A stretch of 64,000 nt of DNA from Girardinichthys multiradiatus (lineage: Eukaryota; Chordata; Actinopteri; Cyprinodontiformes; Goodeidae): positions 40,114,914 through 40,178,913 of the forward strand of contig NC_061794.1 of the NCBI RefSeq assembly GCF_021462225.1. Direction: 5' to 3'. A program made the translations under genes and the position numbers. Below the pieces are notes generated by a model. The model was not told the origin of the DNA and did no database searches. It saw only the letters and a program-made list of their open reading frames with translations. This document shows positions 22,294 to 33,969 of the stretch, in pieces; position 1 is the first letter of the stretch; each line of letters starts with the position of its first letter.

Positions 22294-22371
22294 TTACTCT
22301 CTGATTCAGAGTATTAGCTGCACAGTGCTCTTCAGCCTGTGTGGCGCTTGCTGCTGGCCCAGGTTGTAAAA
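22294..22371 (+). repeat. gypsy 3' LTR, second part
   Basis: Resumes the LTR (TGATTCAGAGTATTAGCTG...) and runs to GTAAAA before the CTTG target duplication. Relative to the 5' LTR an 18-bp stretch before the end (CCCCTAGATCTGGTGCCG) is missing. Confidence 0.8.
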
Positions 22372-22575
22372 CTTGCACATTTCATTCCTTTCTGGTGGCC
22401 TGTAGAGACACATTTCCTGAATGAATTTGCTAGAAAATATGGATGTGTTGCCTTCTTATGTTTGTTGTTTATGGTGGAACATGAGAATACATTAAGAAAT
22501 AGGAAACTTAATTTGTGTGATTATAAGATTGCACTTTTTATGATAAAAACTGGAGTTCTGTTTCATTCCTTCCTG

Positions 22576-22736
22576 ACTGCCAGTGGCAGTAAACAAAGCG
22601 GATATGTCTCCTTGCGCTCTGCGCAGGTCGAGATTAAATGTAAACAAAGTCACGCACGTGACACGTAGCCCACCTGGGCGTGTGTCTATAAGTAGCACGT
22701 GGAAGGCTACGTTCGGCCTCTTTGATCTTCTCGCGG
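22576..22736 (+). repeat. DIRS left inverted terminal repeat
   Basis: 161 bp that pair with 26,859-27,019, with about eight differences by eye. It starts with the hairpin ACTGCCAGTGGCAGT. The outer 20 bp (22,556-22,575) are unique to this end and are repeated only in the internal complementary region. Confidence 0.92.
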
Positions 22737-23201
22737 TCAACCGTTGCATGTTTCGCAGGTTGGTCGCTCCTATAAGTCTGTGTTTCGGCGCTTATTGGGT
22801 ATTGCAGGTCTAACAGAGGTAAGCACACGGTTTGTGTGATTCGGCGTCATCCTGCCTGTGACTTTTTCGTCGGAGTGCTCTTTGTAGCCCTCTAAGGCTG
22901 TGGTTGACGTTTCTCTGTTTCTGTGTTAGCAGAACTCTAGTAGCCAGAAGCTTGATGCTGGCACTTCTTTTCCCCTCTTGAGACCGGGTGGGGAGGAGCG
23001 GACAGCTGCAGTTTTCAGGTGAGTGGAAGCTGGATATTCTGACTGCGTTCTGTGCTGCACAGTTCCCGCTCAGATTGCCCGCTCGTGTCTATTGAGAAGC
23101 AGTGGATCAAAAAGAGGCCTCTGATCGCGTTCTTCAGTTCTATCGAAGTCCTCGCTCAATTGGCCTGGTGCCTGCCTGCATTTTCCACGTCTGTGATCAG
23201 G

Positions 23202-24531
23202 ATGCTGGCGTGCGCTTCATGTGGGGTTCCTCTACAGGTAGAGGACGGACATAATCTGTGCCCCAAATGCCTGGGCGTGGGTCATCTCAGGGAAGCTCTG
23301 ATGGACCCATGCATGAACTGCAGCATTTTGCCGTTGCCTGTTAGAGAGAACAGGCTACGTCAGGTGGAGAATCTCCACCTCTTCGCGGCCGAGCTGCCAC
23401 CCTCAACCGTGTTCCGGGAGGCGGGGGGATGCGCCAATGGAAGAATGCCGCAGCCCACGGAGGAAGAGGCCTCGGCTGGAGCGCCCATCTCGGCTGGAAG
23501 TGGACTCTTTGAGGGCCGAGGTGGAGCAGCTAAAGGCTCTACTCAAGCCCCACAACCCACGCCTGCCTTCCAAGCAGCAGCAGCTTTGGAGTTGGGGGAG
23601 GACCTGGAAGATGATGGAGTCTCTGTGAGGGCCTCCAATTCAGAGTTCCAGTCCCTCGAGGACCAGCGGGACCCCTTCCCAGACCCTCGGGATCGGGAGG
23701 GGGATCTCCCGAGTATTGGAGGAAATGATGGCTCAGGTAATTCCCTTAGGAGTTCAGTTAGCTCTGGCCCAGGGGAGGAGCCTTGCCCGCTACGGGCAAT
23801 TATTTTGGCAGCCTTGGCCAAGGTTGACCTGGACGATGCACCCGTTTTTTCGCCGGGCTCCGGCGGCCCCTCCGTTCGAGGAGCCACCGTCGTCAGCCTT
23901 CTTGGAAGAGCTTCAGCGCTGCTGGAGGGATCCTAGAAGCTTCTCCCACCATGGTTGAGACGCACGGATCCTGGTGTGCATGCGCAATCCTGGGGATCAT
24001 GGTCTGGACCATATGCCCCCTGTGGATCACTGCATCGCATCACTGGTTCTTTCCCCAGATGAGGCGCTCAGGGAGAGGGCCCGCTGTCTAAGTGCCCAGT
24101 GTCGGGTGACGGATGACTTCTTGTGCCGTGCCTACGGCATTGCGGCTTGTATGGCACGTATTGGCAATTCCCTCTCTGTCCTCCTGTTGGCACAGTCCCA
24201 GATGCTGCAGCCGGGCATGGCGGGAGCAGCACTGGGCGACACAAATGACGCAGCTCTCCAGGCCTTTGGACTCATGTCCAGGGAACTCGGTCGCCTTTTG
24301 TCCACTCTGGTGGTCACCCGACGCCAGGTCTGGTTGGCACAGGCCCCAATCTTGGATGACTGTAGGCAGAGCTTTCGGAGGCTGCCAGTGATACTGGACC
24401 AGCTGTTTGGACCAGAGGCCAAGAGGGCACTGGAGCGCCGTCAGCAGTCCAGCCAGGCCCCTGAAGCTTGGGTTGGTCGCAGCGGGGCCATGGGACCCCC
24501 TGCTCCGCAACCCAGGAGACGTGACGTGTGA
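23202..24531 (+). pseudogene. DIRS ORF1 (Gag-like), frameshifted
   Basis: The likely start is the ATG at 23,202, which puts the conserved cysteine module near the N-terminus: LACASCGVPLQ, then GHNLCPKCLGVGHLREAL, then CMNCS. This zinc-finger-like block is typical of vertebrate DIRS ORF1. The frame then switches: a coiled-coil piece (RLEVDSLRAEVEQLKALLKP) reads in frame 1 at 23,437-23,628. An acidic segment reads in frame 3, and the C-terminal region reads in frame 1 (23,716-23,958 and 23,974-24,531; MPPVDHCIASLVLSPDEALR). At least two frameshifts and one stop at 23,956-23,958. Confidence 0.8.
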
Positions 24532-25720
24532 GAACCGCGGCGTCAGTTTCGAACCGCCACTCCCGCACAGTTTGCGCAGCAGAGCCGCGCTGTGGCAGGA
24601 GCTTGGCAGCAGCCCGGGGTGGAACAGGCCCCCATCGGGGGTCAGGGTGACTCCCGTCACAAATCCTGCACGAACTGTGATCTTGCTGCAGGAAATAAAG
24701 ACTCTGCTGGACAAGGAGGCCATAGTGGTGGTCCCGCCACATTCGCTGGCCGACGGGTTTTACTCAACCTATTTCTTGATCCCAAAGAAGGACGGTTCCC
24801 TTCGGCCGGTGTTGGACCTCAGGGGCCACTTTTTGAAGGTGCTGCCATTTCGAATGCTCCGCACCTGCGACGTCCTTCGGGTAATCAGTCCAGGCGAGTG
24901 GTTTACATCCATGGACCTGAAGGATGCGTACTTCCATGTCCCGATCCACCCAGGACACAGGAAGTATCTGCAAGTCGCCTTCCACTGCGTGGCTTATGAG
25001 TTTTCGGTCCTGCCGTTCGGCCTTTCTTTAGCCCCTCGGATTTTCACGAGGTGCATGAAGGCGGTCCTGAGCCCTCTGTGCCTGTCAGGATTAAAGATCC
25101 TGCCATATTTGGACGATTGGCTCATCTGTGCCCCCACCTCCGGCGGGGTGGATCGGGCGACGTCAAAGGTCCTGGCCCACGTCAGACTGTTGGGGATGCT
25201 GGTGGCGGCCTCGGCTCTGACGCCTCTGGGGTTGCTTTATCTACGGCCCTTGCAGAGGTGGTTCAACAGCCTCCACATGGACCCCAGGTTGCACCGGCAG
25301 GTCAAGGTACGGGTAACACCCGCCTGCACAGTGCTCCTCCGTCACTGGCGGGACAGGGCATATCTGCAGGGTGGGGTCCCCCTCGGTATGGTCCCTGCAA
25401 GACGGGAGGTGGTGACTACGGAGGCCAGCTCCCCACTGGGGATGGATGCCCTAGCGAACGTGTATGCCTTTCCACCGCTTCCGTTGCTTCTGCCCACTTT
25501 CCACCGAGTGAGGTTGTTGAGCATGAAGGTTCTATTGGTGGCCCCCAAGTGGCCCATGAGGGTGTGGTTCCCACTGCTCCTCAGTCTGCTGGACAGGGAG
25601 CCATGGAGGCTCCCGGTCAGGGCAGACCTGTTGTCTCAGTTGGAGGGGAAGGTTTGTCATCTGTCTCCGGCCCATCTTCTCCTCACGGTGTGGCCACTGA
25701 GGGGTGCTGACAGCCCCTGA
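24407..25720 (+). pseudogene. DIRS reverse transcriptase, RNase H largely deleted
   Basis: An open 437-codon frame overlapping the end of ORF1. RT blocks: FYSTYFLIPKKDGSLRPVLDLRG, FTSMDLKDAYFHVPIHP (motif A), SVLPFGLSLAPRIFTR (motif B) and LPYLDDWLIC at about 25,103 (motif C). RNase H begins (VVTTEASS, about 25,414-25,431) and is followed at once by PLGMDALANVYAFPPLPLL, which normally lies well beyond it. The interior of RNase H, and with it most catalytic residues, is therefore missing although the frame is preserved. The end of the polypeptide (REPWRLPVRADLLSQLEGKV) is typical of DIRS ORF2. Confidence 0.88.
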
Positions 25721-25776
25721 CGGATCTGGAGCCCTCCATTCAGCGGACACTGCAGAATGCCAGACCTCCTTCCACA

Positions 25777-26688
25777 TTGAGGACTTATGCCTGTTGCTGG
25801 CAGTGTTTTGCGGAGTGGTGCAGACGCAGAGCAGTTAACCCAATTTCGTGTTCCCTGCATAATATTTTGAGGTACCTGCAGGGTCTATTGGATGCCATTT
25901 CAGCCAGCCACAACGTCGTGAATGGCAGACGAGTGGGGACACACTATTGGGTGTCAGTTTCTCCGGGGTGCAAGGAGGCTGCGCCCCCCGTTACGGAGAC
26001 CGGCGGCAGCATGGGACCTCCCACTGGTGTTGAAGGCCCTGAGTGGGCCACCTTTTGAGCTTATGGGGGCTGCGCCATTGAAACTGGTGTCTGTTACGAC
26101 TGCTTTTTTGTTGGCGGTAACAACAGCCAAGCGGGTCAGTGAGCTCCACGCACTCGAAATCACCCATACCTGCCTGCGTTGGAAGGCAGGCGGGTCCAGA
26201 GTAACACTGTGGCCGAACATAGCCTTTCTCCCTAAGGTTCTGCCCCCAGGCTACGTGAATACAGCCATTGAACTGGGGGCATACTGCCCTCCCCCGTTTC
26301 AGTCCGAGGAACAGAGGCTGGCTAACACGCTGTGCCCGGTCCGGGCATTGCAGCTGTACATGGTGGCTACAGGCGCTATTCGCCAGTCGGACCAGCTGTT
26401 TGTGTGCCACGGGGGACAGAACAGGGGCAAGCCCTTTCTAATTGGGTCATAGATGCTATTGCGCTGGCTTATGAGTCTGTGGGGGCAGCTGCCCCTTCTG
26501 GTGTTGTGTGCCATTCCACCAGGAGTGTGTCTACGTCCTGGGCGGCACTGAGGGGCGTGCCGCTGGGCGATATCTGCGTGGCGGCGTCATGGGCAACACC
26601 ATGCACGTTTGCACACTTCTACCGCCTCAATGTGGCACATGTCGCACTGGCCTCGGCAATCCTGCCTCTGGCCCCTTCTACTAACTGA
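25777..26688 (+). pseudogene. DIRS tyrosine recombinase, two frameshifts
   Basis: Integration enzyme of the lambda-integrase class. The N-terminal SAM-like part is at 25,777-26,000 (TYACCWQCFAEWCRRRAV, LHNILRYLQGLLD) in frame 1. The catalytic domain is in frame 2 (25,980-26,452): TTAKRVSELHAL has the first Arg, and CPVRALQLYMVAT...SDQLFVCHGG is typical of the family. It returns to frame 1 for CHSTRSVSTSWAALRGVP, with His at 26,512 and Arg at 26,521, and ASWATPCTFAHFYRL with the nucleophile Tyr at 26,620. All catalytic residues survive, but the reading frame does not. Confidence 0.9.
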
Positions 26689-26739
26689 GAGGTGCGTGAC
26701 TACTGCATTCCTCGTGACATTGCTGGCATAAGTCACCCA

Positions 26740-26833
26740 CTTTGTTTACTGCCACTGGCAGTCAGGAAGGAATGAAACAGAATGGAAGTTACGCTGTAAC
26801 TATGGTTCTGTGAATTCCTGGATGACTGCCAGT
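26740..26833. repeat. DIRS internal complementary region
   Basis: 26,740-26,782 is the exact reverse complement of the left terminus 22,556-22,598 (43 bp). 26,784-26,833 is the exact reverse complement of the right terminus 27,011-27,060 (50 bp). One base (26,783) lies between. This region is thought to template the joined ends of the circular intermediate and fixes the element's two boundaries. Confidence 0.95.
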
Positions 26834-26858
26834 CACACTGGTCACTCGGAACTTCTCC

Positions 26859-27019
26859 CTGCGAGAAAATCCCAGAGGCCAAATGTAGCCTTCCACGTGC
26901 TACTTATAGACGCACGCCCAGGTGGGCTACGTGTCACGTGCGTGACTTTGTTTACATTTAATCTCGACCTGCGCAGAGCGCGAGGAGACATATCCGCTTT
27001 GTTTACTGCCACTGGCAGT
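26859..27019 (-). repeat. DIRS right inverted terminal repeat
   Basis: Inverted partner of 22,576-22,736. Sequence beyond it, to 27,060, is the unique right outer end mirrored in the internal complementary region. Confidence 0.92.
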
Positions 27020-27060
27020 CATCCAGGAATTCACAGAACCATAGTTACAGCGTAACTTCC

Positions 27061-28589
27061 GTAAACTGTCTAGCTCGACATAATAACATGTGCAAAGAAA
27101 ATTCTGTTGTTTTGTTTTCATTGGAAGTAAAATGTTCTTGAAAAAACACAGATAAGATGACCTGTACCTGTCTAAACATTGTAAATATGAGATTGAAAAG
27201 TGGAAGGTCCATTACTTTTTTACTCCCTTTGCAATCTCTGCCATGCTGATGGACTCCACATTCCCTAAGCCCTCACACTCTGCCTTCTCCATGGTGGACA
27301 TGGAGAGATTGAGGAGATTGTCAAAGTGATTCTTTTCCTTTCTGAGTAGTCAAACATATATTGTTTTTTTTTTTAAATCGGCAACCACAGAACCACAAGT
27401 TCTGTCTGCTGTTAAAGGAGTCCCCAGGGACAACCAATCCTTAAAATCCTGATACCATGGCAACTAAAATATATTGGTCTCCTTAATATTGCACCCAATC
27501 AGTCCTTGATTGCGATATCGCACATAATAAGTTTGTTATTACAATTTTGATTTGATATATTGTGCAGCTCTAGTGCAGAACTTCAGAATGGGGGTGGTTG
27601 TTGTTTATCGCAGAGATGTCACTCTAATCATAGAATTTATAGAAACTAAATTAGCTGTTTGGAATCAGGTGCTTGTGAAATCCCATCTTCTGCTTCTTTA
27701 AATTTAACATGAGCAGCAGAATGAGTTTCTGCTGTTTAAAAATAAGCACAGCCTTGGGCTTTACATATTTATATGGTAGCAAAGGTTGGGTAACACCTCA
27801 GTGAAACTAAATTATGTATCAACATCTAATGCTGATTTACCTTCTTAGACCAATCTATCCAGATAAGATGTAGGCAACAAGGATAGCAGATGTATAACTC
27901 TGCAAGTTACTATTTATCATTCAGAAGTGTGTATGGCCCCATCCCACGGCCCCTGCATTATATAAAGATAAGAACACAGTTCTGGTGTTTGCCATTTGAT
28001 TGAAAGCATAGCTGTCAACTCTGATAAATATTCATCCCATGGCCTTTTTAATTCAATTGTTGTGAAACCCAGAATTAATGGAAGAAATTCAATTCTGGTC
28101 AAGTCCAAGATGCATTGTTGAGCCATGGCATTTGGCTGCAAGTAATCTCAGTAAAGGAGAGCTTTGGAGTCTGTTATGACCTGCAGAACGTCTACGTAGA
28201 TTTTCTAAGAATTAAATTATGTGGAAATACACTTCCCTGACATGTTCATTTCCCAGTTAAGCAAGCAAAGAAAGGATGCATTTAGACTTTTTTTTAAACC
28301 TTCCTTTCAAATTCTCTACCTCATCTTTCCTGCCATCTCCCAGATAGGAATTTTCCAGAGGTGTTTCTGCGGAACTGGAATGCTGACAGGTTGAAGCATG
28401 TTTTTGGCTCCCACAAACTCCAGAGAAAGTGGCTGTGCAGCAGGCTTAGACATAAGAAAATTGCCATCAGAGTAAAACTTTCATCAGGGTGTAGTTTGGG
28501 ATAATCGAAGTTAAAGGAATGTAAAACGAATTTAGATCCCATGCATTGAAAATGAGGTCTTATTTATGATGCGTATACATAAAAGGCTA
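27061..28589. other. unassigned sequence, one transposon-end-like word
   Basis: No gene seen. At about 27,510-27,577 GCGATATCGCACATAATAAG...ATTGTGCAGCTCTAG resembles the end of a common fish hAT family read inwards from the right, but I cannot locate the opposite end. Confidence 0.3.
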
Positions 28590-29400
28590 GAATTGCAGAG
28601 CCTACGAAAATGTTTTTATACCCCTTAAATTTTTCACATTTTGAAACATTACAGCCACATAGTTGAATGTGTTTTATTGGGACTTTGTGTAATACATTAG
28701 CACATTATTGTGAAGTTGAAGGAAAAGGATATATGGTTTTAAAAATCTTTTAAAAATAAAAATATGATAATGTGGCTTGCATTTGTATTTACCCCCAATG
28801 AGGGACAGGGTTCAAAGTCTTTTAGTTTTGCCTCCAGACTTGAACATTTTGAGCAAGTTTCTTTCTAAAATTGCTCAAACTAATCAATTTTCGATTTTGT
28901 CTTGCCACTGATTCTCAATTAGATTGAGGTCTGAACTTTGATCGGACCATTCAACCACATGAATATATTTTGATCTAAACCATACAATTGTAGCTCTGGC
29001 TGTATGTTTAGGGTTGTTGACCTGTGAGAACCTCCATCGCAGTCATAAGTCTTTTGCAGCCTGTGACGGGGATGCCTTTCCATACAGAAAGTTAGATACA
29101 GCCACCACAAAGTTTCCTGTTTTCTGCATTATTTGTTCCAAACTTTAAATTTATTATGACTTTCTTTCAACAATAGCTTACTTTCTGGAGTGCACAACTA
29201 AAAGCTTTGCTATTAGCATATTCTCCCACCTGAGCACAAGAACTCAGCAGATCCTCCACAGTTATCATTGGTTTTGTGGCTTTCTTTGAAAATCATGTAC
29301 CCCTTACATTCCACTTACAAAAGATGCACTGCTTTGTATTGGCCTAGCAAAGAAATCTCAATAAAACACAGTTTAAATACAAACATTGCCAAAATAATTT
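28590..29400 (-). mobile_element. degenerate Tc1-like element
   Basis: Left edge: TACGAAAATGTTTTTATACCCCTTAAATTTTTCACATTTTGAAAC at 28,606, the antisense of a typical fish Tc1 end. Antisense transposase follows: TTGATCTAAACCATACAATTGTAGCTCTGGCTG (28,970) is the complement of the SKHIHVLEW/QDNDP neighbourhood. No open frame survives. The right end near 29,400 is vague. Confidence 0.6.
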
Positions 29401-32400
29401 GACAGCATAAAAAAAGTTTAAAACGTATGAACAAAGAACTGTACATGTCATTTATTTGTATGAATTCTTCACACTACTGACATCAAGTCACAAATATCCA
29501 CTTTCTCAAGAGAACCAACTTCCCAAGCCTTTATGAATGAGGGTGAGGCGTGTCTCCAGCAGAGAGCTCAGACACAGCTCTACACATGCTTCAGGCTGAC
29601 TCACAAATTAAGCTTTGGTTTTTACCTCTTCCACCACCTCCAAGCTGGAGGAACCTGCTGAGGTTACTGCAGGTTTTTGGCGAGGCAGAGAATGCCTTTA
29701 TTTCCCCTTGAATGATGCTTGCACAGGGCAACATGAGCTGGAGCTTTGTGGAACTCCTTGTCCTCTGTGATTAACTCTGGTTAAGTCACTGAACCCGACT
29801 GCCAGTGAAATCTGATCCAGTTGTGATATTTTCTTTGAAATGGAAAGGTAATACACTTCGCCTGCCCCAAGCGTAGGTTTGGAGCTTCTTAGTCTCTCTG
29901 TTTCTCGCAAGGGGAAGTACTTTTCAAAATGCACAGGCATATTTCTTTAGAGGAAATGACATCAGACTCTGATAAAAGTGTAACTAATTTTTGTGGTATA
30001 TTTAGGCCTGTACACCCCAATGCTTGACCATTATCTGCCTGCTGGTAATTTAGATCAGGATAGAGCCTCAGATTAAGCAAATGTTAAAGTATGATGGCTT
30101 AATGAGAGTAATACACAGTACAACTTCATAGGAGATTTACCTAGGTTATTAGACATGATAATAGAGCAGGATGTGTTGGAAAAGAGCTAGACCAGGCTAA
30201 GTTTGTTTGAACAAAGAGACGGGCAACACTCTTGAGCGCCATCTACTGAGACATGCATGGATATCTTTGTGAACAAGACCTTAAATCAGGTGTTCAAATC
30301 TGATTTCTGCATAAGGGCCACAGTCTGGAACAGCTAATGATGATCAAATCATATATAAAAAAAGAAAACTAATTTTATAAGAAATTGTAATGTAACTTAA
30401 CTGAATAAATGTTCATACCTTAACAGAGAATGTGGCTTTTCTTTACCACAAAACAAAAACAAAGCAAATAAACTAAACCTAAAGTCCTACATGACATGTA
30501 ACACTGAAACAACTGGAGACTTATGGATACCCAGAGACATTTATTGTACCAATCGATCTAGTGTGTAAAATGGCACACTTTGCCTTTAAACAGCTGGCTA
30601 AAACTAAAATCTTATGAAATTGGCTCATGTTTTTTTTTCTAAATATAATTTTTATTTTCAGACCTCCATGTTTTACAAACTAGACTATTCCTATCCAAAA
30701 TATGCATTTAGTCATATGTTTAATAAGACACATTTAACAGATCAGTAGAAAACATGTTTTACTGGGAATAATATATTTTATTAAGTTCTTAAGAATCGGC
30801 CTGTCAGTTATCTGTTACCAGTTAAATGATGTTTTGTATGAACTTAAAACTTTCAGATAAAACTTAATCACCAAAAATCATTTTCAGGATGCTTTTTTTT
30901 GTTACCTATGAGTTTGGACAGTCTCTGCTCCAGCTGGGTTATAGATAGAAACTGGTAGGTTCTAACAACCCTTTCCCTAAAACCTGCTTTATTTGATCAA
31001 TTTTCATCCAAAAACTCTGTACTAGGTACATACAATTACAAAATGTCTTCAATAAAGGTGCATCTTGTTGTGTTCTGTATCTTTGCACAGGGAAACGGGG
31101 TAACGCTAATGTCAGCCTGCTTCCACTGTTTTGAAATCCCTCTTTGATAATTTGGCTTGAAACTTCTTTTTGCTCCAATTATTCATGTGAGGACAAAACT
31201 TACAGAAAGTTGCTGGAGAATTGTTCTCCTGTTTCTTACATTTGAACTTACTTATTAATATTGACAAGTGTTATAGAGCTAGCCTAAAGTTGCACGCAGG
31301 TATATCTCACATTAATGTCAGTTGAGCCAAAGCTGAACATGCTTTGAGAATTGCTGCCTTACTTAAGGTCACCCACAAAACCACATAGGGATAAAAACAT
31401 GACTTACAGCTCATCAATTCACCTTTTTAAAGGTATGTTTTAAATGACTGTGGACAAATAATGTGTAGAGCAACCTGCTCTGACAGAAGGGTAAAAGTAC
31501 TCCACCCGGCTGAATAAATCTACCTTCCAGGCCTCAATAGGTCATTGGAATAACAGCTTATGTTAAACCTGACATTTTGTGGAATTTCTCTTTCATCTCC
31601 CTCTATTTTAATGTCAGTAACTCTCCTGAAATTTTCTTACCAAAATGTCTGAGGGCTTAATAGCTCTTTCATTTGATTACAATTTATAGTGGGCTCACAC
31701 TGTGTTCCCAAAGAAATGTGAAATGAGCCCTTTTTTAAAAAAGTTTGCACACGTTCTTCCATTTTTCGACATTTAATTTAATTTTGCTTTTAACTCACCT
31801 TGATCCACACTTGACACAGACTGTGAACACAGTGAGGACCAACCAAACCAAAGTTACTTATAACAAAGGGTACTTATTATTAACATCAAACAAAGGATTT
31901 TTCATCTTTTTTCTATTTCATTTATAGGAAAGTGAGTTGAAATAACGACAAAGAATTAGTCCCAATGATAAAACTATGAAACTCAAGTATTAACAGGCAT
32001 AATTATTCTGAAAATGGAACTTCATTCATTTTTATTTTCTATTGATCTGTTTTTCTCTGGCTACATTTACTTGCACAGCAACATTTTGGACTTATTCTTG
32101 TATGATACAATACCATCTATGTTAAGACATGGTTACCAAACTGCAGTACAACAGCTGGTTTTCCCCAAGTTTTAGATGGAGCCCTGCATGATCAAACTTA
32201 CTTCATTAATTACATTCTGGGCCTGTTAAATTCTGCAGCTGCCAGTTAATAACCAATTTTTAAAGCTGTTGAAGCAGAGACACATCTGAAACTTCTGGGC
32301 CTCCCTACGCAGTCATTAAATTTTACAATATTAAAAAAAAAAGTTTATGAAGCAGGAGGCTTTTTCTGTAATTCACAAAATTAACAAGTCACATCAAAAC

Positions 32401-32486
32401 AGAGTAAACACACTAGTGTTAGCCTAGTACTTTACCATATAAAATCAGGAGCAAGAAGGGATGTTACTGAAGACTGTGAATATATA
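29401..32486. other. unassigned sequence
   Basis: Three kilobases of AT-rich DNA without a gene or repeat that I recognise. Confidence 0.45.
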
Positions 32487-32538
32487 CAGGGGTTGGACAA
32501 ATAAACTGAAACACCTGGTTTTAGACCACAATAATTTA

Positions 32539-33969
32539 TTAGTATGGTGTAGGACCTCCTTTTGTGGCCAATACAGTGAAAATTCGTCTTGGGAATGACA
32601 TATACAAGTCCTGCACAGTGGTCAGAGGGATTTTAAGCCATTCTTCTTGCAGGATAGTGGCCAGGTCACTACGTGATACTGGTGGAGGAAAACGTTTCCT
32701 GACTCGCTCCTCCAAAACACCCCAAAGTGGCTCAATAATATTTAGATCTGGTGACTGTGCAGGCCATGGGAGATGTTCAACTTCACTTTCATGTTCATCA
32801 AACCAATCTTTCACCAGTCTTGCTGTGTGTATTGGTGCATTGCCATCCTGATACACGGCACCGCCTTCAGGATACAATGTTTGAACCATTGGATGCACAT
32901 GGTCCTCAAGAATGGTTCGTAGTCCTTGGCAGTGACGCGCCCATCTAGCACAAGTATTGAGCCAAGGGAATGCCATGATATGGCAGCCCAAACCATCACT
33001 GATCCACCCCCATGCTTCCCTCTGGGCATGCAACAGTCTGGGTGGTACGCTTCTTTGGGGCTTCTCCACACCGTAACTCTCTCGGATGTGGGGAAAACAG
33101 TAAAGGTGGACTCATCAGAGAACAATACATGTTTCACATTGTCCACAGCCCAAGATTTGCGCTCCTTGGACCATTGAAACCAATGTGTGGCCTTGGCATG
33201 AGTGACCAAAGTTTTGGCTATAGCAGCCTGGCCGTGTATATTGACCCTGTGGAGCTCCCGACGGACAGTTCTGGTGGAAACAGGAGAGGTGAGGTGCACA
33301 TTTAATTGTGCCGTGATTTGGGCAGCTGAGGTTTTATGTATTTTTTCAATTCAATTCAATTCAGTTTTATTTATATAGCGCCAATTCACAACACATGTTG
33401 TCTCAAGGCACTTCACAACAGTCAGGTACATACATTACAATTAATCCTGACCATTGAACAGTGTAGTCGGAGTTAGCTTTTTATTCAAATTGGATAAAAA
33501 GTTTTTCTATCTAAGGAAACCCAGCAGATTGCATCCAGTCAGTGACTTGCAGCAATCCCTCCTCCCGGATGAGCATGTAGAGGCAGTGGACAGTCACTGG
33601 CGTTGACTTTGCAGCAATCCCTCATACTGAGCATGCATGTAGCGACAGCGGAGAGGAAAAACTCCCTTTTAACAGGAAGAAACCTCCAGCAGAACCAGGG
33701 TCAGTGTGAGCGGCCATCTGCCACGATCGACTGGGGGTTTGATTGGATACAATTCGGGTTAGCACCCGAACATCCCTTTCAGACAGCTTCCTCTTGCGTC
33801 CACAGTTAATCCTGTTGTATGTGGTTGGTCCTTCTTGGTGGTATGCTGACATTACCCTGGATACTGTGGCTCTTGATGCATCACAAAGACTTGCTGTCTT
33901 GGTCACAGATGTGCCAGCAAGACGTGCACCAACAATTTGTCCTCTTTTGAACTCTGATATGTCACCCAT
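32539..33969 (-). pseudogene. DD37E transposase, split and frameshifted
   Basis: The N-terminal HTH part reads from 33,969 to about 33,745 (MGDISEFKRGQIVGARLAG). After the LINE tail the middle reads from 33,299 (TSPVSTRTVRRELHRVNIHG) to the first catalytic Asp in LFSDESTF and the GGGSVMVWAAIS block. It then shifts frame, near 32,930, into the C-terminal part carrying YQDGNAPIH and SPDLNIIEPLW. It keeps the more usual SDE after the first Asp, unlike copy 1. Confidence 0.88.
33347..33742 (-). mobile_element. LINE 3' tail inserted in transposase
   Basis: Reverse copy of the family at 361-1,412. The (AATTC)n tail and TTTATATAGCGCCAATTCACAAC are at the left, and 5' truncation is near 33,742. The surrounding transposase reads on across it. 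Confidence 0.85.

Larger units (their letters stand above)
10538..22375 (+). mobile_element. full-length but broken Ty3/gypsy retrotransposon with nested insertions
   Basis: A long-terminal-repeat element in the order LTR, gag, protease, reverse transcriptase, RNase H, integrase, LTR, which is the Ty3/gypsy order. It is flanked by the 4-bp duplication CTTG (10,538-10,541 and 22,372-22,375). The two LTRs differ at about a dozen positions over about 290 aligned bases by eye, roughly 4%. Removing the Rex1 insertion (15,470-16,826) and the hAT insertion (18,730-22,293) leaves about 6.9 kb, a normal size. Stops and frameshifts occur in every gene, so it cannot transpose on its own. Confidence 0.92.
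22556..27060 (+). mobile_element. DIRS-type tyrosine-recombinase retrotransposon
   Basis: About 4.5 kb with the complete DIRS architecture: inverted terminal repeats, a zinc-finger Gag-like ORF, a DIRS-type reverse transcriptase, a tyrosine recombinase, and an internal complementary region joining complements of both ends. Such elements use a circular DNA intermediate, integrate with the recombinase and make no target duplication; none is seen. All three genes have frameshifts or deletions, but the non-coding ends are nearly perfect. Confidence 0.95.

Noticed and set aside
23543..24742. Several long ORFs antisense or out of frame to the DIRS genes (e.g. 24,088-24,723 minus, 25,051-25,710 plus)
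   Set aside because: GC-rich coding DNA gives open shadow frames; the supported DIRS frames overlap them and carry the conserved motifs.
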